The notes: generated from the sequence alone by a model not told the origin. A stretch of 64,000 nt of DNA from Lachnospiraceae bacterium (GCA_029071325.1 JAIEAP010000004.1:1-64000); one strand, 5' to 3'. Shown: positions 1-9,404, counted from the first letter of the stretch. Program-made: numbers and translations.

Positions 1-845
1 ATGTCATAGTAGCTGATAGAAAGTGTTGCAACACCGCAGCCCTTGCAGATGCCTGCCTCGCCGGCAATGATCGGAACGCCTGCTTCACTGGCAATATTGT
101 TGATGACTTCCGTGTTGGATGCAGCCGTATTGTCGGTAGGGATATACATTACTTCATTGGAGCTTACCGCACTCTGGAGTACAGATGCGATATCGTTGGA
201 GTCTACAAAAGTGTATGCGGTACAGGTATAGCCCAGAGCTTCCAGCTCTTCGGTCATGACATTCACCTGGTACTGTGAATTTGCCTCGGAAGAGCAGTAG
301 AGCAGACCTACGTTCTTAGCGTCCGGAAACAGTTCGTGCAGCATGGCAGCCTGTTCTTTTAACGGAGCCAGATCAGAGGTTCCGGAGATGTTGCGTCCGG
401 TGACTCCGGTCCAATCTGCGATATCAAGGGCCGTAGCGTAATCGGTAACGGAGGTTCCGAGGATCGGAATCTCAGTGGTAGCAGCTGCTGCGGACTGTAA
501 AGGTGATGTTGCATTTGCCAGAATCAGGTCCACATCTTTGGAAACAAAAGAATTTATGATGGTGGCACAGTTGGCGGAATCGTTGGATGCGTTCTGCTCG
601 TCAAATACTACCTGATCGCCCAACTGCTCTGTCAGGTAATCCTTGAAGCCCTGTGTCGCCGCGTCCAATGCGTCGTGCTGTACAAGCTGGCAGATGCCGA
701 TGGTGTATTTGGTATCGTTGGCGCCGCTGGTGCCGTTCTCAGTGTTGTTGGCGTTGCCCTCGTCTCCCGTGGAACCGCAGGCGCACAGACCGATGGCCAT
801 AGCGGCGGCAATAGACAGAGACAGGAATTTTTTCATTTTTTTCAC
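1..845 (-). CDS. ABC transporter substrate-binding lipoprotein (C-terminus cut by window edge)
   Basis: This reads as a secreted lipoprotein that would capture a small ligand outside the cell and pass it to an ABC permease. The N-terminus has a lysine-rich start, a hydrophobic stretch and a lipobox ending in LCACGS. The mature part begins with KYTIGICQLVQHDALDAA and continues with the alternating fold typical of the ABC_sub_bind (TrpX-like) family, including PILGTSVTDYATALD and a late GVPIIAGEAG segment. I chose the GTG at 845 because AGGAGG on the minus strand (859-854) is 8 bases away; an in-frame ATG at 836 is 17 bases away. About 281 codons are visible and the permease and ATPase would lie off the left edge. 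The ligand cannot be told; tryptophan or other small ligands are known for relatives. Confidence 0.85.
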   Translation of the reverse strand, partial: MKKMKKFLSLSIAAAMAIGLCACGSTGDEGNANNTENGTSGANDTKYTIGICQLVQHDALDAATQGFKDYLTEQLGDQVVFDEQNASNDSANCATIINSFVSKDVDLILANATSPLQSAAAATTEIPILGTSVTDYATALDIADWTGVTGRNISGTSDLAPLKEQAAMLHELFPDAKNVGLLYCSSEANSQYQVNVMTEELEALGYTCTAYTFVDSNDIASVLQSAVSSNEVMYIPTDNTAASNTEVINNIASEAGVPIIAGEAGICKGCGVATLSISYYD

Positions 846-892
846 AATAAGTTCCTCCTGTTCATTGTATGATTTTATGCTAAAACACTATA

Positions 893-921
893 ATTATAAT
901 GAAGGGAAAAAAAGAAGTCAA
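893..921 (-). promoter_or_regulatory. Promoter of the lipoprotein gene
   Basis: On the minus strand there is TTGACT (921-916), a 17-base spacer and TATAAT (898-893), a near-consensus sigma-A promoter. Transcription would start near 886 and leave a leader of about 40 bases before the GTG at 845. Confidence 0.75.
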
Positions 922-961
922 TGAAATTTAAGAGAATTTTAATATACCCGAGTGGGCATAA

Positions 962-970
962 TGTGATAAT
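962..970 (+). promoter_or_regulatory. Possible extended -10 upstream of comF
   Basis: TGTGATAAT (962-970) fits an extended -10 element about 30 bases before the ComF start. No convincing -35 is present, so this is tentative. Confidence 0.35.
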
Positions 971-1001
971 ATGGCAAAAGAGAGTTTTTAGAAAGGAATG
1001 A

Positions 1002-1727
1002 ATGAAGCTTTTTTTGAAAAACAAAATCCGCATCTTGCTTTCCATGTTCTTTCCGGACAGATGCCCTTTCTGCGATGAGGTGATCGGTATGGGCAGTCTG
1101 TGCTGTGGAGATTGTGCCGGTAAGATCCAACTGGTAAGCCAGCCGTTTTGCTGCAAATGCGGGCAGCCGCTTACGGATGCCAGAGGAGAATACTGCATGG
1201 ACTGCAGCAGGAAACGTCATGCTTATGTGAGCGGCAGGGCGGTGTATGTGTATCAGGGACAGGTGAAAGCGTCCCTTTACCGGTTTAAATATGCCAGTAG
1301 AAAGGAATATGCTGCCTGCTACGGCTATCAGGCGCTGGAATTATATGGCGGATGGATACGGAATATAGCGCCGGAAGCGATCATACCTGTTCCGCTGCAT
1401 CCTGTCAGGCAGCGGAAGCGGGGGTATAATCAGGCGGAAGTGTTTGCCCGGGTGCTTGGAGAGGCGCTTCATATTCCGGTGCGCTGCGATTTGGTCCGCC
1501 GCAGTGTTAATACATGCCCTCAAAAAGAATTAAATGACACAGAACGCAAGAAAAATCTGAAAAAAGCTTTTACAATTGCTGAAAATATAGTACAATTAAG
1601 TAGAGTTTTACTGGTAGATGACATATATACCACCGGCAGCACTGTGGACGCTGTGTCCGCCCAACTGACTGCAGGAGGGATCCAGCAGGTTTATGTGCTG
1701 TGTATCAGTATTGGCAGGGGATATTAG
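1002..1727 (+). CDS. comF: ComF family phosphoribosyltransferase-like protein
   Basis: A 241-residue ComFC-type protein. The N-terminal third carries paired cysteines (CPFC, CCGDC, CCKC, CMDC) that should bind zinc. The C-terminal half is a type I phosphoribosyltransferase fold with the PRPP-binding loop VLLVDDIYTTGST. Relatives are needed for DNA uptake in competent bacteria, where ComFC acts with the ComFA helicase; the enzymatic substrate is not known. ATG 1002 is preceded by AAAGGA. No comFA lies upstream here. The next gene is YvyF-like, the same order (comFC then yvyF) as in Bacillus subtilis, which supports the call. Confidence 0.9.
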   Translation: MKLFLKNKIRILLSMFFPDRCPFCDEVIGMGSLCCGDCAGKIQLVSQPFCCKCGQPLTDARGEYCMDCSRKRHAYVSGRAVYVYQGQVKASLYRFKYASRKEYAACYGYQALELYGGWIRNIAPEAIIPVPLHPVRQRKRGYNQAEVFARVLGEALHIPVRCDLVRRSVNTCPQKELNDTERKKNLKKAFTIAENIVQLSRVLLVDDIYTTGSTVDAVSAQLTAGGIQQVYVLCISIGRGY

Positions 1728-1738
1728 GAGGAATTGGT

Positions 1739-2143
1739 ATGGATGTACGGAATTGCAGAAGCTGCGGAAGATTGTTTAATTATTATGGGGGGGCGCCCAT
1801 ATGCAAGGGGTGCAAGGATCAGCTGGAGCAGAAGTTCCAGCAGGTGAAGGAATATTTACGACAGAATCCTAACGCGCCGATACAGGCGGTTTCAGATGAA
1901 AATGATGTATCTGTCAAACAGATTACACAGTGGGTCCGGGAAGAGCGGCTGACATTCTCGGATGACTCACCGATAGGGATCGAATGCGAGAACTGCGGCA
2001 CCACCATTAAAACCGGACGTTTTTGCGAGCGCTGTAAAAATAAGATGGCAACGGAGCTCAACAGTGTGATACGGCCCGCGCATCAGCCGGAGAATAAACC
2101 GGTGCAGCCCAAGAAGGACGGAAATAAAATGCGTTACTTATAG
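1739..2143 (+). CDS. YvyF/TIGR03826-like zinc protein (flagellar operon protein family)
   Basis: A 134-residue protein with two CxxC zinc pairs at the N-terminus (NCRSCGRLF and ICKGC), a helix-turn-helix-like middle (VSVKQITQWVREERL) and a second CxxC pair near the C-terminus (CENCG, FCERCK). This is the layout of the family called flagellar operon protein TIGR03826/YvyF, which in Bacillus lies between comFC and flgM. No flagellar gene is visible here, so the comF link seems to be what is conserved. The start at 1739 is set by AGGAGG at 1726-1731; an upstream in-frame ATG at 1700 lies inside comF and lacks a site. The biochemical role of the family is unknown to me. Confidence 0.75.
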   Translation: MDVRNCRSCGRLFNYYGGAPICKGCKDQLEQKFQQVKEYLRQNPNAPIQAVSDENDVSVKQITQWVREERLTFSDDSPIGIECENCGTTIKTGRFCERCKNKMATELNSVIRPAHQPENKPVQPKKDGNKMRYL

Positions 2144-2179
2144 AATGAGTGCGAGATAGGAACAAATAAGCATAGAAGG

Positions 2180-2207
2180 CTGCCGCATATACTGCTGGCA
2201 GTTTTTT
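2180..2207 (+). terminator. Probable intrinsic terminator after the YvyF-like gene
   Basis: CTGCCGC and GCTGGCAG can pair (one bulged T) around a 7-base loop, and six T residues follow at 2202-2207. Confidence 0.6.
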
Positions 2208-2208
2208 C

Positions 2209-2237
2209 TTTCCATAAGGTAGGGGATATGCTATAAT
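2209..2237 (+). promoter_or_regulatory. Promoter of the operon leading to cdaA-cdaR-glmM
   Basis: TTTCCA (2209-2214), a 17-base spacer and TATAAT (2232-2237) with an upstream TGC make an extended -10 promoter. It starts right after the preceding terminator and faces the membrane protein gene at 2269. Confidence 0.55.
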
Positions 2238-2268
2238 GAAAATACCAGACTGAATTCAAGGGGGAACC

Positions 2269-2691
2269 ATGATAAGCAAAGAACGTGTAAAATACATGAC
2301 GAAACTTGCACAATATGATGAAAAGGATCAGCGTCAACGTCAGCGTTTTGCAGATTATTTTCGGAAGGATTATGTTGCCATAGAGATGCTCAAGAGTCTG
2401 GTGACCGGTACAGCAGCCTTTTGTCTGATCCTGGGTGTCTGGGCGCTGTATGATATGGAACAGGTCATGCAGGAGATCAACCGTATGGATCTGATTCCGT
2501 TTGCGACATGGATTGTTATCCGCTATGTTGCGTTCATGGCGGTTTATCTTGCGATCACATATATCGTCTATAACAGGAGGTATACCAAGGGGAGAAAAGA
2601 ATTGAAAAAATATTACGCCAGGCTGAAGAAAGTCAACAAGCTGTATCAGGATGAGGAAGGTATGCCGGGCGGAGACGACTGGGAGGTTTAG
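2269..2691 (+). CDS. Small membrane protein of unknown function
   Basis: A 140-residue protein with a charged N-terminal stretch (about residues 1-40), two likely membrane spans (around residues 45-65 and 83-103), and a basic C-terminal tail rich in Lys and Arg. I do not recognise a family with a known role. It opens the transcription unit that continues into a larger membrane protein, cdaA, cdaR and glmM. The next start is only one base beyond its stop, so translation is probably coupled. ATG 2269 follows a GGGGGAA site. Confidence 0.7.
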   Translation: MISKERVKYMTKLAQYDEKDQRQRQRFADYFRKDYVAIEMLKSLVTGTAAFCLILGVWALYDMEQVMQEINRMDLIPFATWIVIRYVAFMAVYLAITYIVYNRRYTKGRKELKKYYARLKKVNKLYQDEEGMPGGDDWEV

Positions 2692-2692
2692 A

Positions 2693-3700
2693 ATGACAGG
2701 TTTGCTTGAACTGAAGGAAAGGGTGATCCGGTTTTGCGGAAGATACGAAGCGTTTCTGCTGCCGGTGGTAAAATTCATTCTGGGATTGACGACCTTTCTG
2801 CTGATTAATTTCAATATTGGGTATATGCGTCAACTGTCCGGCATCCTTGTGGCGCCGGTGCTTGCTGTATTATGTGCTGTGCTGCCGACGAATGCGATTA
2901 TTTTGTTTGCCACGCTGCTCATAACGGGGCATCTGTATGCGCTGTCGCTGGATGTGTGTTTGGTCTGGCTGATCCTGGTGGTACTGATTCTGCTGCTGTA
3001 CTTCCGATTTGCACCCAAAGACGGATATTATGCGGTATTGACACCGATTGCTTTTCAGATACATATACCGTACATTATGCCGGTTACTGCAGGGCTGCTG
3101 CGTACTCCGGCATCTGTGGCATCTATTGCCAGCGGAACGGTGGTGTATTATTTCCTAAAGGGAATTCGGGAAAACGAAGGGATTTTGAGCGCGGTAGAGG
3201 AGGAAGAAGAGAAGACCTCCAAGATGATAGTGGCGCTCAATCAATTGCTGACGAATAAGGAAATGTTTCTGGTGCTGGCGACTTTTGTGCTGGTGCTGGT
3301 TATGGTGAATCTCATCCGGCGGCTGTCTATCGATCATTCCTGGCTGGTGGCGATCATTGCCGGAATATTGATAGAACTGACGATGCTGGTCAGTGGATTT
3401 ATGATTCTGGGAATTACAGGAAAAATGGTGTGGCTGATAGCTGGCAGTGTGATTTCGCTGTTGATCGCATTGGCAGAGCAGTTTATATTCTTTAATCTGG
3501 ATTATAGCAGAACAGAGAACGTCCAGTTTGAGGATGATGAATATTATTATTATGTCAAAGCAGTTCCCAAGAACAGCGTGACGACCAAGGATAAGCAGGT
3601 GAAGAAGATTGCTGCCAAGGAAGATGCGCACAAGGGGGAACGGATTTCCCGTAAGGCGCTGGCAGAGGAAATGGATATTGACGAAGAACTCTTAAGATAG
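2693..3700 (+). CDS. Polytopic membrane protein of unknown function upstream of cdaA
   Basis: A 335-residue protein with roughly eight hydrophobic segments: several between residues 20 and 165 and three between about 200 and 285. An acidic loop rich in Glu lies in the middle and the C-terminal tail is cytoplasmic and charged. ATG 2693 is preceded by GGAGG at 2682-2686, which favours it over the in-frame ATG at 2651. It sits 14 bases upstream of cdaA in the same unit. I recognise the arrangement of a long membrane protein before cdaA in Lachnospiraceae but know no function for it; a link to envelope or c-di-AMP homeostasis is inference from position only. Confidence 0.75.
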   Translation: MTGLLELKERVIRFCGRYEAFLLPVVKFILGLTTFLLINFNIGYMRQLSGILVAPVLAVLCAVLPTNAIILFATLLITGHLYALSLDVCLVWLILVVLILLLYFRFAPKDGYYAVLTPIAFQIHIPYIMPVTAGLLRTPASVASIASGTVVYYFLKGIRENEGILSAVEEEEEKTSKMIVALNQLLTNKEMFLVLATFVLVLVMVNLIRRLSIDHSWLVAIIAGILIELTMLVSGFMILGITGKMVWLIAGSVISLLIALAEQFIFFNLDYSRTENVQFEDDEYYYYVKAVPKNSVTTKDKQVKKIAAKEDAHKGERISRKALAEEMDIDEELLR

Positions 3701-3714
3701 AGATAGAGAGGAAT

Positions 3715-4635
3715 GTGGGGCAGGTGCAGAATCTGGGAGTGATGTTTCAGAATTTCAAAGATAATTATCTGACTTGGATGAGCGACTGGAATATAGATAT
3801 TTCGGTGACGGATATAGTTGAAATGCTGATTATTGCATTTGTGTTTTACTATATCTTGAAGTGGCTGAAGGACACCAGGGCGTGGATGCTTTTGCGGGGT
3901 ATCCTGCTTATTCTGCTGTTTGTTCTGGTGGCGGCAATCTTCCAGATGAATACGATCCTGTGGGTGGCGGAGAAAACTGTCAATGTAATTATTATCGCAA
4001 TCGTGGTCATTTTTCAGCCGGAGATGCGCAAAGCGCTGGAGGAGCTGGGAAGGAAGAATTTTGTTTCATCGGTATTTTCCTTTGATTTTTCTAAGGAGAA
4101 CGGAGAGAAGTTCAGTGAGCGCACCATCGGAGAATTGGTGAAGGCATGTTATGAGATGGGCAAGGTCAAGACGGGAGCCCTGATCGTGGTGGAGGACGAG
4201 GTCGGGCTGATGGAATATGAACGGACCGGTATTGAACTGGATTCTATCGTCTCCTGTCAGTTGTTGATCAACATTTTCGAGAAAAACACTCCGCTGCATG
4301 ACGGGGCGATCATCGTCCGCGGAGACCGGGTGGCGGCAGCGACCTGCTATCTTCCGCTGTCGGACAGTATGGAGTTAAGTAAAGATCTTGGGACAAGGCA
4401 CCGCGCCGCAGTGGGTATCAGCGAGGTCAGTGATTCGCTGACTATCGTAGTGTCTGAGGAGACGGGCAAAGTGTCTCTGGCGGTGGGAGGTCAGCTTTAC
4501 CGCAATATTGATCCGGATTTTTTGCGGAATAAGCTGAAGTTCCTGCAGAACAGCAACATTGAGCCTAAGCGCTTCCAAATATTGCGGAGGAGGTTGCAGA
4601 ATGCTAAAAAAGCTGATAAAACTGGTGACAAATAA
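3715..4635 (+). CDS. cdaA: Diadenylate cyclase CdaA
   Basis: Makes the second messenger c-di-AMP from two ATP at the inner face of the membrane. The N-terminus has three membrane spans (about residues 22-105) ending in the family signature IFQPEMRKALEELGR. The DAC domain follows, with catalytic motif DGA at residues 196-198 and the RHR motif at 228-230. Length (306) is a little above typical because of the N-terminus. The GTG at 3715 is the best start I see, with AGAGAGG just upstream; an in-frame ATG at 3742 is the alternative. It overlaps cdaR by 35 bases and belongs to the conserved cdaA-cdaR-glmM operon that ties c-di-AMP to cell-wall precursor supply. Confidence 0.95.
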   Translation: MGQVQNLGVMFQNFKDNYLTWMSDWNIDISVTDIVEMLIIAFVFYYILKWLKDTRAWMLLRGILLILLFVLVAAIFQMNTILWVAEKTVNVIIIAIVVIFQPEMRKALEELGRKNFVSSVFSFDFSKENGEKFSERTIGELVKACYEMGKVKTGALIVVEDEVGLMEYERTGIELDSIVSCQLLINIFEKNTPLHDGAIIVRGDRVAAATCYLPLSDSMELSKDLGTRHRAAVGISEVSDSLTIVVSEETGKVSLAVGGQLYRNIDPDFLRNKLKFLQNSNIEPKRFQILRRRLQNAKKADKTGDK

Positions 4636-6001
4636 TTTTGGCTTGAAGATTCTTGCCGTTTTTTCCGCTGTAGTATTGTGGTTGGTGGTGGTCAATATCG
4701 ACGATCCAAATCAGACACAGAGTTTTACTGCGTCTATCAGCGTGGAAAATGCAGATTATATGACGGAACAGGGGAAGTATTTTGAACCGCAGGACAGTAA
4801 CATGACAGTGACTTTCAAGGTATCCGCCAAGCGTTCTGTCATGCGTTATCTGAGCAATGCGGATTTTCGCGCGACAGCAAATATGGAGAATATACAGGAG
4901 ACAGATGGCGTATACCGGGTTCCTCTGGATATTGTTGCAACGCGTTATGCGTCCTCGGTTACGTTTGAGGGCAAGACCAGATATATGGAAGTGAATGTGG
5001 AAAATCTGATGACAGAGCAGTTCCCAATCCAGGCAACGGCAGTTGGTACGCCCGCCGAAGGGTATGCTGTGGGAACCTTGAAGGTTGCGCCTAATATATT
5101 GAAGGTGACGGGGCCTGAGTCTGTAGTGAGCCAGATTGACCGGGCGGTGGCGACCGTTGACGTGACCGGCGCCTCATCGGATCTGACTGACAGTGTAACT
5201 CCTGTTGTATACGATGCCGATGGCAACGAGGTGTCTTCTGACAAACTGAGTTTTCATATTGATAAAGTAACGGTGGCAGCAGATTTATTGGATGTGAAGA
5301 GCCTGCTGATCGAGATAGAGCCTTCCGGCATGGTGGCGGATGGATATGCCTGCACTGGCGTAACCATTAATCCTACCAGAATTGCAGTGAAGGGAAATAC
5401 CGCTTCGTTGAACGCGGTGGGCAGCATTGTAATCCCGTCGGAACGGCTGGATATCAGCGGAGCGCAGGCCGATGTAGTCAGGAGGATCGATATCAGGGAT
5501 TATCTGCCGGAAGGACTGGAACTGGTGGATGCATCCGCACATATGATAGAAGTGACGGCTGCTGTGGAACAGATCGTGTCGCAGACGTTCAATATACCGT
5601 CGGAGAATATTACGATTCAAAATGTCCGAAATGGTTACGTAGCGTCCATAGAGGATTCGACTGTCAGCGTAACCTTGCTGGGACTTCGCAGAGATCTGGA
5701 TGCACTGCAGGCAGATACGATCCGGGGTACGGTGAATCTGAGTGCGCTGGATGGGGGAAGGCATACGGTCCCCCTGATCTTGGATGTGGATGCAGGAATG
5801 TATCGGCAGGATGAGGCAGCGGTTGTTACGGTCAATATAGAACAGGATTCCGGTGCCCCGGAGAATGGCAGAGAACCTGACGGCGGAGGCACGGGCACGG
5901 GCGGAACCAGTACGGGAAGCACCGGAACAAATGATAATGGGGATGATGTGCGCCCCACGGGAGGTAATCATATTACAAATGGAAATGCGGAGGCAGATTA
6001 G
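4601..6001 (+). CDS. cdaR: CdaR, YbbR-domain regulator of CdaA
   Basis: A 466-residue membrane-anchored protein: one N-terminal span (ILAVFSAVVLWLVVVNI, about residues 14-31), then repeated YbbR domains outside the cell and a C-terminal Gly/Thr-rich linker with GGG and TGTGG repeats that looks disordered. In Gram-positive bacteria CdaR binds and tunes CdaA. ATG 4601 has a perfect GGAGGAGG site at 4586-4593; it lies inside the end of cdaA, so the two genes are translationally coupled. The low-complexity tail (about residues 425-466) is unusual in length, but such tails vary within the family. Confidence 0.92.
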   Translation: MLKKLIKLVTNNFGLKILAVFSAVVLWLVVVNIDDPNQTQSFTASISVENADYMTEQGKYFEPQDSNMTVTFKVSAKRSVMRYLSNADFRATANMENIQETDGVYRVPLDIVATRYASSVTFEGKTRYMEVNVENLMTEQFPIQATAVGTPAEGYAVGTLKVAPNILKVTGPESVVSQIDRAVATVDVTGASSDLTDSVTPVVYDADGNEVSSDKLSFHIDKVTVAADLLDVKSLLIEIEPSGMVADGYACTGVTINPTRIAVKGNTASLNAVGSIVIPSERLDISGAQADVVRRIDIRDYLPEGLELVDASAHMIEVTAAVEQIVSQTFNIPSENITIQNVRNGYVASIEDSTVSVTLLGLRRDLDALQADTIRGTVNLSALDGGRHTVPLILDVDAGMYRQDEAAVVTVNIEQDSGAPENGREPDGGGTGTGGTSTGSTGTNDNGDDVRPTGGNHITNGNAEAD

Positions 6002-6004
6002 AAT

Positions 6005-7354
6005 ATGAGCAGAATGTTTGGAACAGACGGTGTCCGGGGTGTGGCAGGAGCCGAACTTACGATAGAATTGGCAACGCGGCTGGGGCAGGCAGGAGCATAT
6101 GTGCTGACCAGGGAACAGGAGCATCAGGCAACCATCATCGTGGGCTGTGACACAAGGATTTCGGGAGGTATGCTTGCCAGCGCTCTGATGGCGGGAATAT
6201 GTTCTATGGGAGCAAATGCAATCTATGTGGGGGTGATGCCTACACCGGCAATCGCCTATTTGACCCGAAAGCATAAGGTGGATGCAGGGGTGGTCATTTC
6301 GGCATCCCATAACCCCATGGAATTCAACGGAATCAAATTCTTTAACGGTGAAGGTTATAAGCTTTCGGACGCGTTGGAGGATGAGATAGAAGAGCTGATC
6401 CGCAATAATATGAAGGATGTGGTTCTTCCAGTAGGTTCCGGAATCGGCAAGATTGACTACCGGTTTGACCTGAGGGATGAATATGTGAAATTTATGAAGA
6501 AATGTGTTCCGGTGGATCTGACGGGTATGAAAATTGTGATTGACTGCGCGGAAGGGGCATCTCATTATACTTCCGTGAAGACGCTTCAAGATTTGGGGGC
6601 AGATCTGGTGGCAATTCATACCCAGCCGGATGGTACGAATATCAATGCCAACTGCGGCTCCACACATATGGAGGAACTGAAGGCAAGAGTGGTGTATGAG
6701 AAGGCAGCGGTAGGACTTGCCTTTGACGGGGATGCAGACCGAATGCTGGCAGTGGATGAACAGGGGCATCTGGTAGACGGCGATCAGCTAATGGCAATCT
6801 GTGGCAACTATATGAAGCAGAAAGGAACGCTGAAGAAGGACACCATTGTAGTGACGGTCATGAGCAATCTCGGCTTTACTCTGATGGGAGAGCGGGAAGG
6901 GATTCATGTGGAGAAGACCAAAGTGGGCGATCGCTATGTATTGGAAAATATGCTGGAGAACGGTTACAATATCGGCGGAGAGCAGTCGGGACATATCATT
7001 TTTCTGGATGATAATACCACAGGGGATGGACTTTTAAGTGCGCTGCATCTGCTGCAGGTCATGAAGGAGACCGGAAAACCGCTGTCAGAACTCGCAAAGG
7101 TCATGGATGTTCTGCCTCAGGCACTGGTAAACGCCAAGGTACCCAACCATAAGAAAGAAAAGTATATGGAGTATGCCGAGATCGCAGAGGCCATTCATGC
7201 ATTGGAGGACAGATTCCACGGAGAAGGAAGGGTACTGATACGTCCGTCCGGCACGGAGCCGTTAGTTCGTGTTATGATTGAGGGTAAGGATCAGCAGGTA
7301 ATTGATGAAGAAGCGAAGAAGCTGGCAGAGCTGATCGTGAACACCATGCTATAA
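6005..7354 (+). CDS. glmM: Phosphoglucosamine mutase GlmM
   Basis: Converts glucosamine-6-phosphate to glucosamine-1-phosphate in the cytoplasm, the step before UDP-GlcNAc and so before peptidoglycan and the glycans encoded further along. The 449-residue protein begins with the family signature [11 protein letters not shown], carries the phosphoserine loop SASHNP (catalytic Ser101), the metal-binding DGDADR loop and the C-terminal sugar-phosphate site [15 protein letters not shown]. The start lies three bases after the cdaR stop. All catalytic loops are intact. CdaA is known to bind GlmM in relatives, which explains the conserved operon. Confidence 0.97.
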   Translation: MSRMFGTDGVRGVAGAELTIELATRLGQAGAYVLTREQEHQATIIVGCDTRISGGMLASALMAGICSMGANAIYVGVMPTPAIAYLTRKHKVDAGVVISASHNPMEFNGIKFFNGEGYKLSDALEDEIEELIRNNMKDVVLPVGSGIGKIDYRFDLRDEYVKFMKKCVPVDLTGMKIVIDCAEGASHYTSVKTLQDLGADLVAIHTQPDGTNINANCGSTHMEELKARVVYEKAAVGLAFDGDADRMLAVDEQGHLVDGDQLMAICGNYMKQKGTLKKDTIVVTVMSNLGFTLMGEREGIHVEKTKVGDRYVLENMLENGYNIGGEQSGHIIFLDDNTTGDGLLSALHLLQVMKETGKPLSELAKVMDVLPQALVNAKVPNHKKEKYMEYAEIAEAIHALEDRFHGEGRVLIRPSGTEPLVRVMIEGKDQQVIDEEAKKLAELIVNTML

Positions 7355-7404
7355 GAACTGCGGCAGAATAGAATGACAGATATTGGGAAAGGGAGATTAC
7401 TACT

Positions 7405-7668
7405 ATGGTAAGTCAGAAGGTTATTATTAAGAATCCTACGGGATTACACCTGCGTCCAGCGGGCATACTGTGTAAAGAGGCAATGCAGTACAAATCGCTG
7501 ATCACATTTCAGTATCGTGGGAATACGGCAAATGCAAAAAGTGTACTCAGCGTGCTGGGGGCATGTATCAAATCCGGGGATGAAATTGAATTTGTCTGCG
7601 AGGGTGACGATGAGGAGATTGCCCTTAAGGCAATGGTGGACGCAGTAGAAAATGGATTAGGAGAATAA
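7405..7668 (+). CDS. ptsH: HPr phosphocarrier protein
   Basis: An 87-residue HPr of the phosphotransferase system. The active-site histidine is His15 in GLHLRPA and the regulatory serine is Ser46 in NAKSVLSVLGA, so it could act both in sugar uptake and, when phosphorylated by HPr kinase, in carbon catabolite control. A GGGAG site lies upstream of ATG 7405. It is monocistronic in appearance, or couples by a six-base gap to rmlD; being between glmM and rmlD it marks the boundary between core genes and the glycan locus. Because His15 is present it is not the Crh variant. Confidence 0.93.
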   Translation: MVSQKVIIKNPTGLHLRPAGILCKEAMQYKSLITFQYRGNTANAKSVLSVLGACIKSGDEIEFVCEGDDEEIALKAMVDAVENGLGE

Positions 7669-7673
7669 AGATT

Positions 7674-8549
7674 ATGAAGAAAATTCTTGTGACAGGCTGC
7701 AACGGGCAGCTGGGGCGTGCCATCCGCAAGGAATATGCATCTGAGGAGGTAGCGTTTATCAATACGGATGTGGCGGAAGGAGACGGAATCCTGGCGCTGG
7801 ATATTACCAATGTGGATGCGGTGTTGGCACTGGTACGCGCTGAGCGTCCGGATGTCATTATTAACTGTGCGGCACATACGAATGTGGACAAGTGTGAGGA
7901 ACAGTGGGATCTTGCCTATCAGATCAATGCCATCGGTCCGAGGAACTTAAGCATTGCGGCAGCAGATGTGGATGCCAAGCTGGTACATGTGTCTACCGAT
8001 TATGTGTTCGCAGGCAACGGCACGCATCCGTACACAGAGTTTGATGAGCCGGGACCTGTGAGTGCATACGGCAAGACTAAGCTGGAAGGCGAGCGCTTTG
8101 TGAAGGGTTTTGCCAGAAAATATTTTATTCTGCGGACAGCGTGGCTCTATGGAGATGGTAAGAATTTTGTCAAGACCATGCTTGCATTATCGGACAAGCA
8201 TGACGAGGTCAGCGTTGTGTGCGATCAGTTGGGTTCCCCTACCAGCGCGGCAGAACTGGCAAGGATGATTCATTATCTGGAGGGGACAGAAGATTATGGA
8301 CTGTTCCATGCCACCTGTGAGGGAGACACTAACTGGGCGGATTTCGCGGAGGCGATCTTCCGTAAGGCGGGTAAGAATACGAAGGTCAATCATGTGACCA
8401 GCCAGCAGTATAAGGAGATGAACCCGGCATCAGCAGACAGACCGGCATATTCTATCCTGGACAATTACATGCTTCGTCTGACCAGTGATTTTACTATGGC
8501 ACACTGGGAGGATGCGCTGGATGTCTATATGAAAGAACTGCTCCGCTAA
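7674..8549 (+). CDS. rmlD: dTDP-4-dehydrorhamnose reductase RmlD
   Basis: Last enzyme of dTDP-L-rhamnose synthesis: NADPH-dependent reduction of dTDP-4-dehydro-L-rhamnose. It is a short-chain dehydrogenase of 291 residues with the nucleotide loop GCNGQLGRA at the N-terminus, the STDYVFAG segment near residue 105 and the YGKTK catalytic pair at about residue 128. ATG 7674 follows the HPr stop by five bases with GGAG upstream. Its partners rmlA and rmlC lie about 41 kb away at 48995-50493, and rmlB is at 10452, so the pathway is complete in this window but split. Confidence 0.93.
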   Translation: MKKILVTGCNGQLGRAIRKEYASEEVAFINTDVAEGDGILALDITNVDAVLALVRAERPDVIINCAAHTNVDKCEEQWDLAYQINAIGPRNLSIAAADVDAKLVHVSTDYVFAGNGTHPYTEFDEPGPVSAYGKTKLEGERFVKGFARKYFILRTAWLYGDGKNFVKTMLALSDKHDEVSVVCDQLGSPTSAAELARMIHYLEGTEDYGLFHATCEGDTNWADFAEAIFRKAGKNTKVNHVTSQQYKEMNPASADRPAYSILDNYMLRLTSDFTMAHWEDALDVYMKELLR

Positions 8550-8573
8550 GCAGGACAGATGACAGGAGAACTT

Positions 8574-9404
8574 ATGAAACCATTAGTGAGCGTATGTATT
8601 CCCGCGTATAACAGCGCGGGTTACATTATGGATACGGTGAATTCCATTTTAAACCAGACATATCGGAATCTGGAATTGGTGGTGGTGGATGACTGCTCCA
8701 CGGATGACACCTACGAGGTGTTACGTGCGATTCAGGACGAACGTCTGAAGCTGTACCGGAATGAGCATAATCTGGGAATGTCCGGTAACTGGAACCGCTG
8801 TCTTAAGTTGTGTAGCGGAGAATATGTGAAGTTGATCTGTGCGGATGATCTGCTGGCGGAGAATGCTCTGGAACTGGAAGTTTCTGCGTTGGAAGAGAAT
8901 CCCACGGCAGTCATTGCAGAGAGCGACACGAAGCTGGTGGATTTAGATGGCGGCGGCAAGGGCTTTTATAAGCGTTATGGGAAAAAAGGACTAGTAGACG
9001 GCAGGAAGATTTGTCGGAGAGGTTTTTTCAACAAGGATTATTTTGGCGCGCCTCAGGCAAACACCTTCCGCAGAAGTGTGGCAGAGAAGATCGGAGGATT
9101 TGATCCGGCGTTTACCTATATTCTGGATTATGATTTTTTTGTTTCCCTTGCCTGTGAGGGAGATGTGTACATTATCCATGAATCTCTGAATTTTTTCCGG
9201 GTGCGCAAGGAATCCAACACCGGCGCGGTTATGGGAGAGGACAAAGAGAAGACCGCTGTCTATGTGGCGGAGCACTGCCATCTGCTGGAGAAGAACCGGC
9301 AGCGGCTGCAATTGTCAGGCTTTGATATCTGGCTCAGCGTATTGATCCGGAGATTCCGGTGCTTTGCGGCTTCTGTTTATTTGAAGCTGTTCGTTCACAA
9401 ATAG
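8574..9404 (+). CDS. Family 2 glycosyltransferase
   Basis: A 276-residue GT-A enzyme that starts with PLVSVCIPAYNSAGY and carries the DDCSTDD nucleotide-binding motif, an ADD (DXD-type) motif near residue 85 and the acceptor-side segment YILDYDFFVSL. No membrane segment is clear, so it probably works at the cytoplasmic face on a lipid-linked glycan. AGGAG at 8564-8568 supports ATG 8574; an in-frame ATG at 8559 is possible. It lies between rmlD and another GT2, so the donor may be dTDP-rhamnose, but neither donor nor linkage can be read from sequence. Confidence 0.82.
   Translation: MKPLVSVCIPAYNSAGYIMDTVNSILNQTYRNLELVVVDDCSTDDTYEVLRAIQDERLKLYRNEHNLGMSGNWNRCLKLCSGEYVKLICADDLLAENALELEVSALEENPTAVIAESDTKLVDLDGGGKGFYKRYGKKGLVDGRKICRRGFFNKDYFGAPQANTFRRSVAEKIGGFDPAFTYILDYDFFVSLACEGDVYIIHESLNFFRVRKESNTGAVMGEDKEKTAVYVAEHCHLLEKNRQRLQLSGFDIWLSVLIRRFRCFAASVYLKLFVHK

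Noticed and set aside
5285..6769. 494-codon open frame on the minus strand across cdaR and glmM
   Set aside because: It lies opposite two well-supported genes, has no ribosome site or recognisable domain, and reflects codon bias of the + strand genes.
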